Counted from the stretch's first letter, positions 35,040-44,104 are shown. The stretch: DNA of 64,000 bases from Porphyromonas asaccharolytica DSM 20707 (GCF_000212375.1 NC_015501.1:682001-746000); one strand, 5' to 3'. Program-made: numbers and translations. Notes: generated by a model not told the origin, from the sequence alone.

Positions 35040-36509
35040 ATGAAACAAAAAGCACAATCCCTCACACGACTCGTCACGCTACTCATCAGCGCCATCATCT
35101 TGCTAGCTCATCCACTGGAGGGGTGGGCTGAGCGTCCCCCGCTCAGTATGCAGTCGCAGTACACGCTCCTCGTCTGTAGCGATCCGCACATTATGGCTCC
35201 TGAGCTAGTCGTTCAGGAGGGACCTGCCTTTGAGGAGACATTACGTAGCGATCGCAAGCTACTCCTTGAGAGTGTACAGATCTTTGATCAATTAATAGAA
35301 GAAGCTCTAGAGATACGTCCTGATCTCTTCCTCATTTGTGGAGACCTAACGAAGGATGGTGAGCTGGCTAGCTATCGCTACCTCACGCAGCGGCTAGATC
35401 GACTCACAGCGGCTGGTATCAAGGTACTTGTCGTGCCGGGCAATCATGACATTAACAATCCCCTTGCTCAGATCTACCTGGGGGATCATACGACTGCTAC
35501 GGAGCATGTCACTCCCGATCAGTTCGTCCAGATTATGGCGCCATACGGGTATGACTCCTCCTCAAGCATCTCGCGAGGCCCGGCGCTCTGCTACGTGTCA
35601 GAGCCGCTCCCAGGGCTACGTGTCATCGGTATCGATGCTTGTCAGTATGATGACAATATCGCCAACAACTACCCTACGACGGCTGGGCGTCTTGATGAGG
35701 TGCGCGTCCAGTGGATCGAGGATCAAGTGCGACAAGCCAATGCTCAGGGCAAGCAGGTCATAGCGATGATGCATCATGGCATCGTGGAGCACTTCCCGGG
35801 GCAGTCGCTACTGGCTAAGGAGTATCTGATACAGGATTATGATCGCATTGCAGAGCGACTCGCTGAGGCTGGACTGCAATATGTCTTCACGGGGCACTTT
35901 CATGCTCAGGACATCGCTGCTAAGAGCTACAATCAGAGTGTCATACATGACATAGAGACTGGATCGACAGTCACATATCCCTGTCCATATCGCTTGGTCG
36001 AGGTCACCCCGACAGAGCTACGTATATCTTCTCGTCAGATCGCCTTAGCGATGCCCTCTCATAGAGCTTCGGAAGGGACGATCTCTTTACAAGATTACGC
36101 TTATCAGCACCTAGAGCTTGGCATGAATGATCTGGTACGCTTCCTCACGGAGCATCTAGAGAGTCAGGATAGTGCCTCAGTTATAGCTCCTTATAAGGGA
36201 GTAATAGAGCAGGCGATACCAGAGCTAAAGCCTCTATTTATGGAGATCTATGCAAATCACCTGCAAGGTGACGAGCGGGGCCTGCATCACAATCCCGACA
36301 GTACGGCCAGGATGACGGAGCCGTATCCGGGGGATCTCTTTGATCAGACGAAGGGACTGATCCAAGGATTGGTACCATCGCTAACTCAGCAGATAGAGCT
36401 CTTTGAGACGGCTCTATACGACACCTCTGAGTCGGACAACAATGTGTCGCTGCCTTACGATCACACCGCTCGTTTGGATCGACAAAGACTTGCCAAGAGC
36501 AAGCCTTAG
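35040..36509 (+). CDS. Secreted calcineurin-like metallophosphoesterase
   Basis: 489 residues from the ATG at 35040. The longer frame begins with TTG at 34998 inside a promoter box, so it is rejected. The signal peptide covers about residues 1-31 (MKQKAQSLTRLVTLLISAII and on to GWAE). Metal-binding motifs appear in order: CSDPHIM (DxH), ICGDLTKDGE (GDxxxxG), VVPGNHDIN (GNHD), MMHHG and FTGHFHAQD. The protein likely acts on phosphoesters in the periplasm or outside. The C-terminal 150 residues are helical and unassigned. Single gene, convergent with rarA. Confidence 0.87.
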   Translation: MKQKAQSLTRLVTLLISAIILLAHPLEGWAERPPLSMQSQYTLLVCSDPHIMAPELVVQEGPAFEETLRSDRKLLLESVQIFDQLIEEALEIRPDLFLICGDLTKDGELASYRYLTQRLDRLTAAGIKVLVVPGNHDINNPLAQIYLGDHTTATEHVTPDQFVQIMAPYGYDSSSSISRGPALCYVSEPLPGLRVIGIDACQYDDNIANNYPTTAGRLDEVRVQWIEDQVRQANAQGKQVIAMMHHGIVEHFPGQSLLAKEYLIQDYDRIAERLAEAGLQYVFTGHFHAQDIAAKSYNQSVIHDIETGSTVTYPCPYRLVEVTPTELRISSRQIALAMPSHRASEGTISLQDYAYQHLELGMNDLVRFLTEHLESQDSASVIAPYKGVIEQAIPELKPLFMEIYANHLQGDERGLHHNPDSTARMTEPYPGDLFDQTKGLIQGLVPSLTQQIELFETALYDTSESDNNVSLPYDHTARLDRQRLAKSKP

Positions 36510-36624
36510 GGGCGCTTCGCTTGAGGCTCTGTTACAACGCTTGCAGGCTACAGACAGATGTTGCGTGCACTAGAACGCTAGACTCGATCGTTCGCTATGT
36601 TATCTTTGCACACGCTACTGGAGA

Positions 36625-37944
36625 TTATTTAGTCTCCTCCTCTTGATCGATGAAGTCGAGGTAACTACTGAGCGTGCGCTCTGCTTGTCCTACTTGTTGT
36701 GGCGTGTAGAACTGCGCATCGGAGAGTTCGTCCGGTAGGTACTGCTGCCGTGTGTAGTGCTTGGGATAGTCATGCGGATAGCGGTAGTCGACGCCATAGC
36801 CGAGGTCTGACATGAGCTTCGTAGGCGCATTGCGCAGATGTAGCGGGACTGGCAGGTTGCCCGTCTCACGCACCTTGGCGAGGGCGGCATCGATGGCGAG
36901 GTAGGCGGAGTTGCTCTTTGGCGATGCTGCGAGGTAGACGACTGCCTCGGCGAGCGGTATGCGTCCCTCGGGCCATCCGATGAAGTCGACCGCATCGGCA
37001 GCAGCCTGAGCCACGACGAGTGCTTGCGGGTTTGCCAAGCCTATATCTTCGGCCGCTGAGATGACCACACGACGCGCTATGAAGCGAGGCTCTTCGCCTC
37101 CCTCGATGAGGCGAGCCATCCAGTAGAGCGCTGCATCGGGATCGCTACCTCGTATGCTCTTGATGAATGCGGAGGCGATGTCGTAATGTAGCTCGCCATC
37201 ACGATCGAAGGCGGCGGGTTGCTGGCGTGCTACGCTAGCGATCGCCTCGCCGGTCAACTGTACGGCGGTCTCGTCGGGGTGCTGCTCGAGTGCCATCGAG
37301 AGGGTCATCTCGAGGAGGTTGAGCAGCTTGCGGGCATCACCCCCTGCGAGGTGGATGAGTAGCTCACGGTCGGCACCCTCTAGGGTTACTTGGTAGCGAG
37401 AGAAGAGCGGATCGGTGGCGAAGACTCGGTCGATGAGCTGGGAGAGATCGCTAGGCTCTAGAGGCTTGAGGACGAAGACTTGACAGCGTGAGAGGAGCGG
37501 GTGGATCACTTGAAAGGAGGGGTTCTCCGTTGTTGCTCCGATGAGTGTCACCACCCCCTGCTCGACGGCTGCTAGCAGGGAGTCTTGCTGAGACTTGGAG
37601 AAGCGGTGTATCTCATCTATGAAGAGGATGGGCCGTCCCTGATGCTGTGAGAAGAGACCTGACTGCGCCTCTTTTGCCTCCTGCAGGGTCTTGCGCACAT
37701 CGGCTACGCCAGAGCCTACGGCCGAGAGACTATAGCAGCGGCACTGCATCATCTGAGAGAGGAGCCGTGCTAGGGTCGTCTTGCCGACGCCTGGTGGTCC
37801 CCATAGGATCATCGAGGGTATGTGCCCCCGCTCGAGCATAACGCGTAGCGGGGCATTCGCACCGACGAGGTGAGACTGTCCGACATACTCTTCGAGCGTC
37901 TTAGGACGCATCCGCTCCGCTAGCGGTATCTGCTCTACTGACAT
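36625..37944 (-). CDS. rarA: Replication-associated recombination protein A (AAA ATPase)
   Basis: 439 residues from the ATG at 37942-37944; the longer frame starts with TTG inside a -7 box. Walker A GPPGVGKTTLA, Walker B ILFIDEIHRFSKSQQD and sensor GATTENPSF are clear. The C-terminal helical tetramer domain has AFIKSIRGSDPDAALYWMARLIEGGEEP and GNLPVPLHLRNAPTKLM. It acts at stalled replication forks. Length matches RarA/MgsA. Confidence 0.95.
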   Translation of the reverse strand: MSVEQIPLAERMRPKTLEEYVGQSHLVGANAPLRVMLERGHIPSMILWGPPGVGKTTLARLLSQMMQCRCYSLSAVGSGVADVRKTLQEAKEAQSGLFSQHQGRPILFIDEIHRFSKSQQDSLLAAVEQGVVTLIGATTENPSFQVIHPLLSRCQVFVLKPLEPSDLSQLIDRVFATDPLFSRYQVTLEGADRELLIHLAGGDARKLLNLLEMTLSMALEQHPDETAVQLTGEAIASVARQQPAAFDRDGELHYDIASAFIKSIRGSDPDAALYWMARLIEGGEEPRFIARRVVISAAEDIGLANPQALVVAQAAADAVDFIGWPEGRIPLAEAVVYLAASPKSNSAYLAIDAALAKVRETGNLPVPLHLRNAPTKLMSDLGYGVDYRYPHDYPKHYTRQQYLPDELSDAQFYTPQQVGQAERTLSSYLDFIDQEEETK

Positions 37945-37950
37945 ATAGTG

Positions 37951-37958
37951 CAAATGTA
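37951..37958 (-). promoter_or_regulatory. -7 box of rarA
   Basis: CAAATGTA reads TACATTTG on the minus strand, 7 bp before the chosen start. This gives a very short leader and rules out the TTG at 37953. Confidence 0.5.
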
Positions 37959-38001
37959 CAAAAAGGTTGGCTGTTGGCCTTTGACTGTTGTAGGGGAAAG
38001 G

Positions 38002-38535
38002 TCAGTCCGCGAGGGAGGATAGGTAGCGAGCGATGCCTTGGCGGATAGATATTAGTCCGAAGCGTGACGGGTCGATCTCTGCGGGTGTGAGCCAGCTGAG
38101 CTGCGCCACGTCGTCCATAGCTCGTACGGTGGGCATCTCGCTCGGTAGCTGAACTATGTAGAAGAGATCTAGCGTCGGCACGAGGAAGTCGCTGTAAAGG
38201 TAGCTGTTGGGCAGAGAGAAAGCGTAGACAAATTGCTCCGTCGGGAGTCGTAGCCCGCTCTCCTCGTATAGCTCTCGCTGCGCAGCCTCTTCTCCTGTCT
38301 CGCCCTTGTCGACGAAGCCGCCTGGGAGGTCTAGCGTCCCCTTGGCGGGTTCTTTGCCTCTAGTCGCTACGAGTAGTCGCCCACGCAGATCCCGCACGAG
38401 GAGTGCCACAGCAGCACTGGGGTTGTGGTAGTAGGTGAAGCCACATCTCTGACAGTGCTGCGCCTTGATGCCATGCGCCTCCAAGCGGTCAGCGCCACAG
38501 CGCGGACAGTAGTCGAAGGTCTCGCGTTGGCTCAT
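38002..38535 (-). CDS. Nudix hydrolase with zinc ribbon
   Basis: 177 residues. The N-terminal zinc ribbon has four cysteines (CPRCGADRLEAHGIKAQHCQRCG). The Nudix box is GGFVDKGETGEEAAQRELYEESGL, a full match with the EE metal ligands. This layout resembles NADH pyrophosphatase-like and ADP-ribose pyrophosphatase enzymes, which hydrolyse nucleoside diphosphates linked to another group. The exact substrate is unclear. Two bases separate it from the ROK kinase gene upstream, so they are probably co-transcribed. Confidence 0.88.
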   Translation of the reverse strand: MSQRETFDYCPRCGADRLEAHGIKAQHCQRCGFTYYHNPSAAVALLVRDLRGRLLVATRGKEPAKGTLDLPGGFVDKGETGEEAAQRELYEESGLRLPTEQFVYAFSLPNSYLYSDFLVPTLDLFYIVQLPSEMPTVRAMDDVAQLSWLTPAEIDPSRFGLISIRQGIARYLSSLAD

Positions 38536-38537
38536 AC

Positions 38538-39506
38538 TTATAGGGCTCGTTCGCGGGCTAGTGAGGCAGCACCTAGTACGGCAGCTTGTCCCTTAGGGAG
38601 TGAGCTGAGGAGGATCTCGATAGAGCCTCTGTAGATGTGGAGTAGTGCTTCGTCAAAGGCTTTGCGCGCCGGTTGCAGGAGCAGGTCACCACACCGTGCT
38701 ACGCCGCCGAAGAGAACGAATGCTTGTGGTGCTGAGAAGCAAGCGAACTGCGCCAAGGCGCGTCCCAATATCTCTCCCGTCTCCTCGAAGACTTGTCGAG
38801 CTAATGAGTCGCCTGTCGCTAGAGCTACCTCTGCTACAGTCTTGCTGGTTAGCTCTTCATCAGGTATATCACAGAGTTCGCTCCACATGCCTTGCTCTAG
38901 ACAGAGCTTCTTAAGGCTCACGGCACGCCGCGCCACGGCTGGTGCTGCGACAGAAGCCTCGAGACACCCGTATCGTCCACAGCCACAGCGCTGATGAGGC
39001 TCACCCACAGCCATGTGTCCCAGCTCGCCCGCCTTGCCTTGGTAACCTCGTATGAGACGACCATCGGCATAGATACCGCTACCTACTCCTGTGCCTAGGG
39101 TTATCTCGACGAAGTGGTCTAGCTCACGAGCCACGCCGTAGCTATGCTCGCCGAGCGCACTCGCATTGGCATCGTTGTCTAGGACGACGGGTAGTCCTGT
39201 ACGAGCCGAGAGATCAGCAACGATAGGCGTGTTGCCAGTCCAGGGGAGGTTGACCGCCTCTTCGATACAACCTGAGAAGTAGTTGGCATTCGGCGCTCCG
39301 ATGCCTATGCCGACGACCCGATCTGTTAGTGCTGGGTTAGCGATCATTTGCGCTATCTGCTGGCTCAACGCCTCGATGTAGTCAGAGAAGAGGCTTCCGC
39401 ATTGTTTCGTCGAGAGCGTCTGCGAGGAGACTATTTGTCCCTCCTCATCGACGATGCCTAGCTCTGTGTTGGTTCCACCTATGTCTATGCCTAAGTATAG
39501 TGACAT
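38538..39506 (-). CDS. ROK-family sugar kinase (glucokinase-like)
   Basis: 322 residues. The ATP-binding N-terminus is GIDIGGTNTELGIVDEEG. The sugar-binding and zinc segment is GELGHMAVGEPHQRCGCGRYGCLEAS (CxCGxxGCxE, the ROK signature). LDNDANASALGEH holds the catalytic aspartate, and LFGGVARCGDLLLQP is the second nucleotide loop. Probably phosphorylates glucose or N-acetylated sugars. In an operon with the Nudix gene. Confidence 0.9.
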   Translation of the reverse strand: MSLYLGIDIGGTNTELGIVDEEGQIVSSQTLSTKQCGSLFSDYIEALSQQIAQMIANPALTDRVVGIGIGAPNANYFSGCIEEAVNLPWTGNTPIVADLSARTGLPVVLDNDANASALGEHSYGVARELDHFVEITLGTGVGSGIYADGRLIRGYQGKAGELGHMAVGEPHQRCGCGRYGCLEASVAAPAVARRAVSLKKLCLEQGMWSELCDIPDEELTSKTVAEVALATGDSLARQVFEETGEILGRALAQFACFSAPQAFVLFGGVARCGDLLLQPARKAFDEALLHIYRGSIEILLSSLPKGQAAVLGAASLARERAL

Positions 39507-39530
39507 ATTGTTACTCTATATAATATAAGG

Positions 39531-39599
39531 AGTGGGCAATGCTTAGTAGCTCAACAGTCCCTCTAGAGGAGTAGTCTCGCTTACTTAGCATTGCCCACT
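39531..39599 (-). terminator. Terminator between the C69 peptidase and the ROK kinase
   Basis: AGTGGGCAATGCTTAGTA pairs with TACTTAGCATTGCCCACT across an inner loop. On the minus strand a T/A-rich CCTTATATTATAT follows. Confidence 0.65.
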
Positions 39600-39627
39600 T
39601 TGTATTTACATATACTGCTTCTGGGAC

Positions 39628-41283
39628 TTACTCATTGATCTTGAGCAGATCGCCTGTAGTCTCAGCGATGCGCTCGTAGTAGGCCTTGTCGTAGCCAGGG
39701 AAGTAAGGCATATCGCTCAGACCATAGCCATTGGTCTTGAACTGCCCGTTCTCCTCCTTCTTCATGTTCCCGTCCATATACTTGACGAGCAGGTACTCAC
39801 CGAGCTTCTTCCAGCGGTGTGTCGCATAGTCAGCGGTCTCACAGGAGAAGGTCGTGAGGACTTCGCGAGCCTTCATCGGGTCTTGCTTGTAAATGGCTAG
39901 AGCCTGCTGATCGATCTCCGAGACGATCTTGTCGAAGCTCTGCTCCAGCTGCTGCTGTACGGGACGAATATCCTTCATCATAGGAGCATAGCGCGCGTAA
40001 GCCATATTGGCGACCCAGTTGTGGATCCAGAAAGCGCTTGTCCAGGAGAAGTGCATCATATCGCCATTGCCCACACGGTAGCACTCAGGCGTGCGTAGTG
40101 AAGAGCAGTAGACGGGCGTAAAGACAGCCGTGTTCGCATCATCTACACCAAACCACAAGATGCTGAAAGCGTCAGGCAGGTTGGGTCTAAGCTGAGCTAC
40201 TAGCACGAAGCCGGTCTGCTGCGTAGCGATCGCACGCTCATTGACGTAGGTCTGACCATCTACCTCGAAGGTCATCGGGCGCCAGCGGTAAGGCACAGCG
40301 TAGGGACCAGCACCTACGTCCTTAGTCATATCCATCGGTGTACCCTCGTAGTGGTCACGCATCATGTCTCGTACGTCAGCGACAGAGAGCTTGCGGTTGG
40401 GGACAACGTAGAGTGGCATAGGCTTGGAGGCCTTCTCATCACCCATGACGAAGCGCTCGTACTGCTTCATGTTGTCGCTAAACTTATTGAAGAAAGCCCA
40501 CACACGCGCCTCGCAGCCACGTAGACCGCCTGGTGTGTAGGGGTTGTAAGCCTTTTGGAAGCTAAAGTCACGATCCGAACCATTGAAGAAGCCTCTCTCA
40601 CGAGCGAAGTCGATTACGTCGGGAGCGTAGAGACAGTTCTCAGGATCGTTGAACTTGATCTGCTGGATACGAGATTGGTTAGCATGTGCTGAGATTGCAT
40701 TGTCAGGGATACGCATAGCGACCCATACGGCGCCCTTGCCGTACTTACCCTTGCTGACTATCTCAAGGACCCATGCCTCGTTCTTGTCAGCTATGGAGAT
40801 GCTCTCACCAGAGCTAGCGTAGCCATACTCCTTGACCAGTGTAGTCATCACCTCGATAGCCTCACGAGCCGTCTTAGCGCGCTGCAAGGTTACATAGATC
40901 AGGCTACCATAGTCCATCAAGCCATTAGGATCCATCAGCTCCTCACGACCACCCCATGTAGACTCAGTGATAGCTAGTGCGTGCTCATTCATATTGCCGA
41001 TGACGGCGTAGGTGTGTGCTACTTCGGGTATCTGTCCGAGAGGCTTGCCCGAGTCCCACTCAGTGATCTGTCTCATAGAGCCAGGAGCGTGGTCGGCAGC
41101 TGGCCAGTAGTATAGCTCACCATAGAGCGTGTGTGAGTCAGCACTATAAGAGATCATCACCGATCCATCGGCGGAGGCGTTCTTGCCAACGAGTAGCCCT
41201 GTGCAGGCGTAGCTCTGGCTCGTGCCTAGGAGTAGAAGTGTAGTGAGTAGGGCTAATAGCCTAGTCAGTGCATTCTTTGTCAT
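39628..41283 (-). CDS. Secreted C69-family dipeptidase
   Basis: 551 residues. The signal peptide (MTKNALTRLLALLTTLLLLG, then TSQSYA) ends directly before Cys27, giving a mature N-terminus CTGLLVGKNASADGSVMISYS. In this family that cysteine is the autoprocessed nucleophile. Other family segments are TESTWGGREEL, EIVSKGKYGKGAVWVAMRIPD and ISAHANQSRIQ. It releases dipeptides or single residues in the periplasm, which would supply amino acids to a fermenter. The promoter region contains a strong hairpin. Confidence 0.9.
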   Translation of the reverse strand: MTKNALTRLLALLTTLLLLGTSQSYACTGLLVGKNASADGSVMISYSADSHTLYGELYYWPAADHAPGSMRQITEWDSGKPLGQIPEVAHTYAVIGNMNEHALAITESTWGGREELMDPNGLMDYGSLIYVTLQRAKTAREAIEVMTTLVKEYGYASSGESISIADKNEAWVLEIVSKGKYGKGAVWVAMRIPDNAISAHANQSRIQQIKFNDPENCLYAPDVIDFARERGFFNGSDRDFSFQKAYNPYTPGGLRGCEARVWAFFNKFSDNMKQYERFVMGDEKASKPMPLYVVPNRKLSVADVRDMMRDHYEGTPMDMTKDVGAGPYAVPYRWRPMTFEVDGQTYVNERAIATQQTGFVLVAQLRPNLPDAFSILWFGVDDANTAVFTPVYCSSLRTPECYRVGNGDMMHFSWTSAFWIHNWVANMAYARYAPMMKDIRPVQQQLEQSFDKIVSEIDQQALAIYKQDPMKAREVLTTFSCETADYATHRWKKLGEYLLVKYMDGNMKKEENGQFKTNGYGLSDMPYFPGYDKAYYERIAETTGDLLKINE

Positions 41284-41334
41284 AGTTCTTGATTACTATA
41301 TTGTTAGGATTGATATGTGCAGTATATAAAAGAA

Positions 41335-41383
41335 GGAATCACCAACCTTCCACACTGTGGTGCGATTGGTGATTCCAAAGATA
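41335..41383 (-). promoter_or_regulatory. Promoter and leader hairpin of the C69 peptidase
   Basis: CAAAGATA at 41376-41383 reads TATCTTTG on the minus strand. The transcript would begin within an 11-bp inverted repeat (GGAATCACCAA 41335-41345 with TTGGTGATTCC 41366-41376), followed by CTTCTTTT. So a hairpin sits at or near the RNA 5' end. Confidence 0.5.
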
Positions 41384-41386
41384 CGA

Positions 41387-41452
41387 AAAAAAGAAAGAAG
41401 GCACAGGGGAACAACCATATCGATAAAAACATTTGTGCCTTCTTTCTGGTGC
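41387..41452 (-). terminator. Hairpin terminator upstream of the C69 promoter
   Basis: AGAAAGAAGGCACA and TGTGCCTTCTTTCT flank a ~30-base loop; on the minus strand a seven-T run follows. It would end a transcript coming from 41450-41690, either read-through from the WalJ-like gene or a small RNA. Confidence 0.6.
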
Positions 41453-41688
41453 CCATAGCGCCCTCGTAAAAAGCTTAAATCCAAAGGCAGGCACAGTGCG
41501 TGTCACCACGCAATACATTTATTTTACTTCCGAGACCTGCACATCGTGCGGGTTTTTCTGTTTCCTTAGAGGACCTACTTATGAGAAGGTTTAATTGGGA
41601 AGACGAAAAAGAGTAAAAGATTCGTCCTTGCTGTCCTGACTTGTCAGACGCTAGCGACTCGATGCTACGCTCAGGCTCCTCTCCCGCT
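41453..41688. other. Gene-free interval with a plus-strand terminator-like hairpin
   Basis: CCTGCACATCGTGCGGG followed by five T residues (about 41539-41560) is a plus-strand terminator. No plus-strand gene lies just upstream, so a short plus-strand RNA between about 41450 and 41560 is possible. No coding frame seen. Confidence 0.35.
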
Positions 41689-42498
41689 CTAGGTCTCTAG
41701 TAGGTACATCGGACTGCAGTGGTTGCGCTGCAGAGGTGTGACGTAGACATCCTTGCCGACACGGATCCCCTCAGAGAAGAGACGTATGTCGAAGGTCTTG
41801 CGGACTAGCTCGGGGTGGTTGTTCTCCTTGCTGAGGTGGCAGAGGAAGACATTGCGCATCGTCGGTTTCCAGATACGACAGAGGAACTCTACTGACTCAT
41901 CATTGCTTAGGTGCCCTAGAGGTCCACTGATTCGCTTCTTGAGGAAGGGCGGGTACTTACCAATTCGGAGCATCTCGGGATCGTAGTTGGACTCCAGCAC
42001 CAGATGGTGCGCCAGGCTAGCGTAGTACTCTATCGTTGGGGTCAGATGACCTATGTCTGTCGCTAGGGTAAAGGAAAAACCATCCTCCGAAGAGATATGG
42101 TACCCCACATTGTCTGCACTATCGTGAGGTACGGAGAATGGGGTTACCACCAGTCCGATCAGTTCAAAGGGCACCTCCGGCTCGATCGCATAGCGTCTAT
42201 CGTGCTTGATGCGCTCCATGCCTCTCATATAGTCTAGCCCGCATTGCACTGGATGAGTTGCATAGACAGGTAGACCGTAGCGATTGGCCAGCTTGCCCAC
42301 AGTGCGTGCATGGTCGGCATGATTGTGTGTCAAGAGGATTGCCTGCACATCGTGCTCTAGCGAGAGAGCCGCTTGCTCTAGACCAGTCTTGATATCATAG
42401 AGTGCTATGCCCGCATCTATGAGGAGCCCCTGCCCGTCGTGCTCGAGGTAGTAGCAGTTTCCCGTGCTACCACTCGCTAGGCTCATAAATCGTATCAT
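41689..42498 (-). CDS. MBL-fold metallo-hydrolase (WalJ/YycJ-like)
   Basis: 269 residues. Metal motif LTHNHADHARTV (HxHxDH type, with Asn before the first second-site His), an N-terminal MSLASGSTGNCYYLE typical of YycJ/WalJ, ATDIGHLTP and LVLESNYDPEML, and a late FLCHLSKENNHPEL. Related proteins are 5' exonucleases linked to cell-wall or replication control. Its start overlaps the upstream asparaginase stop (ATGA). Confidence 0.88.
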   Translation of the reverse strand: MIRFMSLASGSTGNCYYLEHDGQGLLIDAGIALYDIKTGLEQAALSLEHDVQAILLTHNHADHARTVGKLANRYGLPVYATHPVQCGLDYMRGMERIKHDRRYAIEPEVPFELIGLVVTPFSVPHDSADNVGYHISSEDGFSFTLATDIGHLTPTIEYYASLAHHLVLESNYDPEMLRIGKYPPFLKKRISGPLGHLSNDESVEFLCRIWKPTMRNVFLCHLSKENNHPELVRKTFDIRLFSEGIRVGKDVYVTPLQRNHCSPMYLLET

Positions 42499-43550
42499 AT
42501 GGTCAGCTCGCCACGTAGAGAGACTTGCATCAGATGCGCCACCTCCTCGGGAGATAGATCTTGCGCTAGAAGGTACATAAGCTTTGTGGTAGCACTCTCG
42601 GTAGTCATGTCACTACCCCCGATGACGCCCGTCTGGCTAAGCACGTTGCCTGTCTCGTAGCGCCCCATGACGACCGATCCGGAGTAGCACTGCGTCACAT
42701 TAACGATCGTGATGCCACGTGCCACAGCTCCTTTTATAGCAGAGAGAAAAGCTTCGCTCGTTGGGGCATTGCCACTGCCGAAGGTCTCTAGTACCACTCC
42801 TCTGAGGTCTGGCGTGTGTAGGATATGATCTAGGAGCGAGGCTGAGAGTCCGGGGAACAGCTTGAGTACCACTACGTGCCCATCGAAGGCGGGTCGCCAC
42901 GCTTGCGATAGAGCAGGCTCGTCAAAGCCGATAGCACTCGGGCTATACTTGATATCGATCCCAGCGAAGGCCAGGTGCGGATAGTTGGGCGAGGCAAAGG
43001 CCTCAAAGTGCTCGGCACTATACTTGAGCGTGCGATTGCCACGGTAGAGGTCGTCCTCGAAGTAAACGGCCACTTCGGGGATCATCGGGGAGCCATCAGC
43101 ACGTCTAGCCAAGGCAATCTCAAAGGCTGTGATCAGATTTTCCTTACCATCCGTCCGCAACCGCCCTATGGGTAGTTGAGAGCCGGTCAAGATGACGGGT
43201 CTGTCTAGCCCTTGTAGCATAAAGCTCAGCGCAGAGGCGGTGTAAGCCATCGTGTCCGTGCCATGTAGTATGACGAAGCCATCATACTCATGCATCTCCC
43301 GCTGGATCATCTCTCCTAGCCAGACCCAAAGCTCGGGCGTGATAGCCGACGAGTCTATGGGCGGGTCGCACTGCTCTATGTCGAAAGTGCAGTGGAGCTG
43401 ATCAAGCTCTGGCACATGCTCCCGTAGGTAGTCAAATTGGAATGCTTTGAGCGCACCGGTCTCTATATCTTGTACCATCCCGATGGTCCCGCCTGTGTAG
43501 ATAACCTTCAGGTGGGGTAGGGTGGTGGTCGTATCTCTATCTGTAGTCAT
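42495..43550 (-). CDS. ansA: Cytoplasmic type I L-asparaginase
   Basis: 351 residues. Threonine nucleophile motif YTGGTIGM near residue 16, second motif LHGTDTMAYTASAL near 100 (catalytic T-D pair), and QLPIGRLRTDGKEN. It hydrolyses asparagine to aspartate and ammonia, fitting an amino-acid-fermenting life. A candidate -7 box (TATCTTTG, 43604-43611 minus) is about 55 bp upstream. Confidence 0.93.
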   Translation of the reverse strand: MTTDRDTTTTLPHLKVIYTGGTIGMVQDIETGALKAFQFDYLREHVPELDQLHCTFDIEQCDPPIDSSAITPELWVWLGEMIQREMHEYDGFVILHGTDTMAYTASALSFMLQGLDRPVILTGSQLPIGRLRTDGKENLITAFEIALARRADGSPMIPEVAVYFEDDLYRGNRTLKYSAEHFEAFASPNYPHLAFAGIDIKYSPSAIGFDEPALSQAWRPAFDGHVVVLKLFPGLSASLLDHILHTPDLRGVVLETFGSGNAPTSEAFLSAIKGAVARGITIVNVTQCYSGSVVMGRYETGNVLSQTGVIGGSDMTTESATTKLMYLLAQDLSPEEVAHLMQVSLRGELTI

Positions 43551-43603
43551 GGAGGAGGAATAAGTCTTCAGTCAAGCCTATGGGCAGTTTTTTTCTGCGC
43601 TTA

Positions 43604-43611
43604 CAAAGATA
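43604..43611 (-). promoter_or_regulatory. Candidate -7 box of ansA
   Basis: CAAAGATA reads TATCTTTG on the minus strand about 55 bp before the ATG. No TTTG at the expected distance. Confidence 0.42.
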
Positions 43612-43649
43612 CGGATATTTCCCTTTGCGATGGATCGAACTAGATTTTG

Positions 43650-43770
43650 CCCAGGGTTGACGCATTATATACAATGAGCTCATCGACTTCTCGACTTCTA
43701 GGTTGTCGCTAATGTGTAGCTCTTGAATGGGTTATTATGATGCGTCAGCCCTGGCTGGGCAAACTCAACG
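43650..43770. repeat. Long imperfect inverted repeat (GCCCAGGG / CCCTGGCTGGGC)
   Basis: The left arm is TTTGCCCAGGGTTGACGCAT (starting near 43647). The right arm is GATGCGTCAGCCCTGGCTGGGC-type sequence ending near 43760. The spacer is about 70 bp. Part of the right arm is the 20-mer also found beside array R3. Confidence 0.65.
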
Positions 43771-43801
43771 CCGGCGCGTTGCAATAATTTAGATCCGAAT
43801 A

Positions 43802-44050
43802 CATATCGATGCGGGGGCTGTGTTGGGGAAAAGTGATCTCCACGTGGATATTTCCAAATCTCCACGTGGAGATTTTTTCTTTCCCACGTAGGAAAGAAAA
43901 AATTCTTCGGAGGAATCAAATGAAACTTCGGAGGAAATGAATGACGCCTACGTGGAAAATAAAAAATATCCACGTGGAGATTTGAGATTTTCCACGTGGA
44001 TATTCGAGAAAGGAGAGAATCGGACGAATTCCCCTGTAAAGATATGTAAC
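43802..44050 (-). repeat. CACGTG 22-bp module array, copy R4
   Basis: CACGTG-type modules begin at 43841, 43863 and 43885; core CTTCGGAGG units at 43905 and 43926; then 43949, 43971 and 43993. All arm steps are exactly 22 bp, with a 21-bp core step. The flanks extend to CATATCGATGCG on the left and GTAAAGATATGTAAC on the right, both shared with R3. It lies between ansA and the rhodanese gene, both on the minus strand. Confidence 0.88.
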
Positions 44051-44088
44051 TAGAGATTAGAGGTTAGAAGTTAGAGATTAGAAATTAG
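44051..44088. repeat. Heptamer (GATTAGA-like) array next to R4
   Basis: About five heptamers (AGATTAG, AGGTTAG, AAGTTAG, AGATTAG, AAATTAG) directly follow R4 and run into GGGATCGG. The array at 14677-14710 ends in nearly the same GAAATTAGAGATCGG. Confidence 0.8.
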
Positions 44089-44104
44089 GGATCGGAGAGC
44101 AGGG

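Noticed and set aside
34998-35040. TTG start for the phosphoesterase; likewise TTG at 37953 for rarA, 14635 for a glycosyltransferase and 48015 for the BlaI-type gene
   Set aside because: The first two lie inside -7 promoter boxes; all have a good ATG shortly downstream that fits the signal peptide or domain start better.
41453-41688. 6S RNA or another named small RNA
   Set aside because: Terminator-like hairpins are present, but I see no long bubble-in-rod fold or other diagnostic feature of a known RNA.
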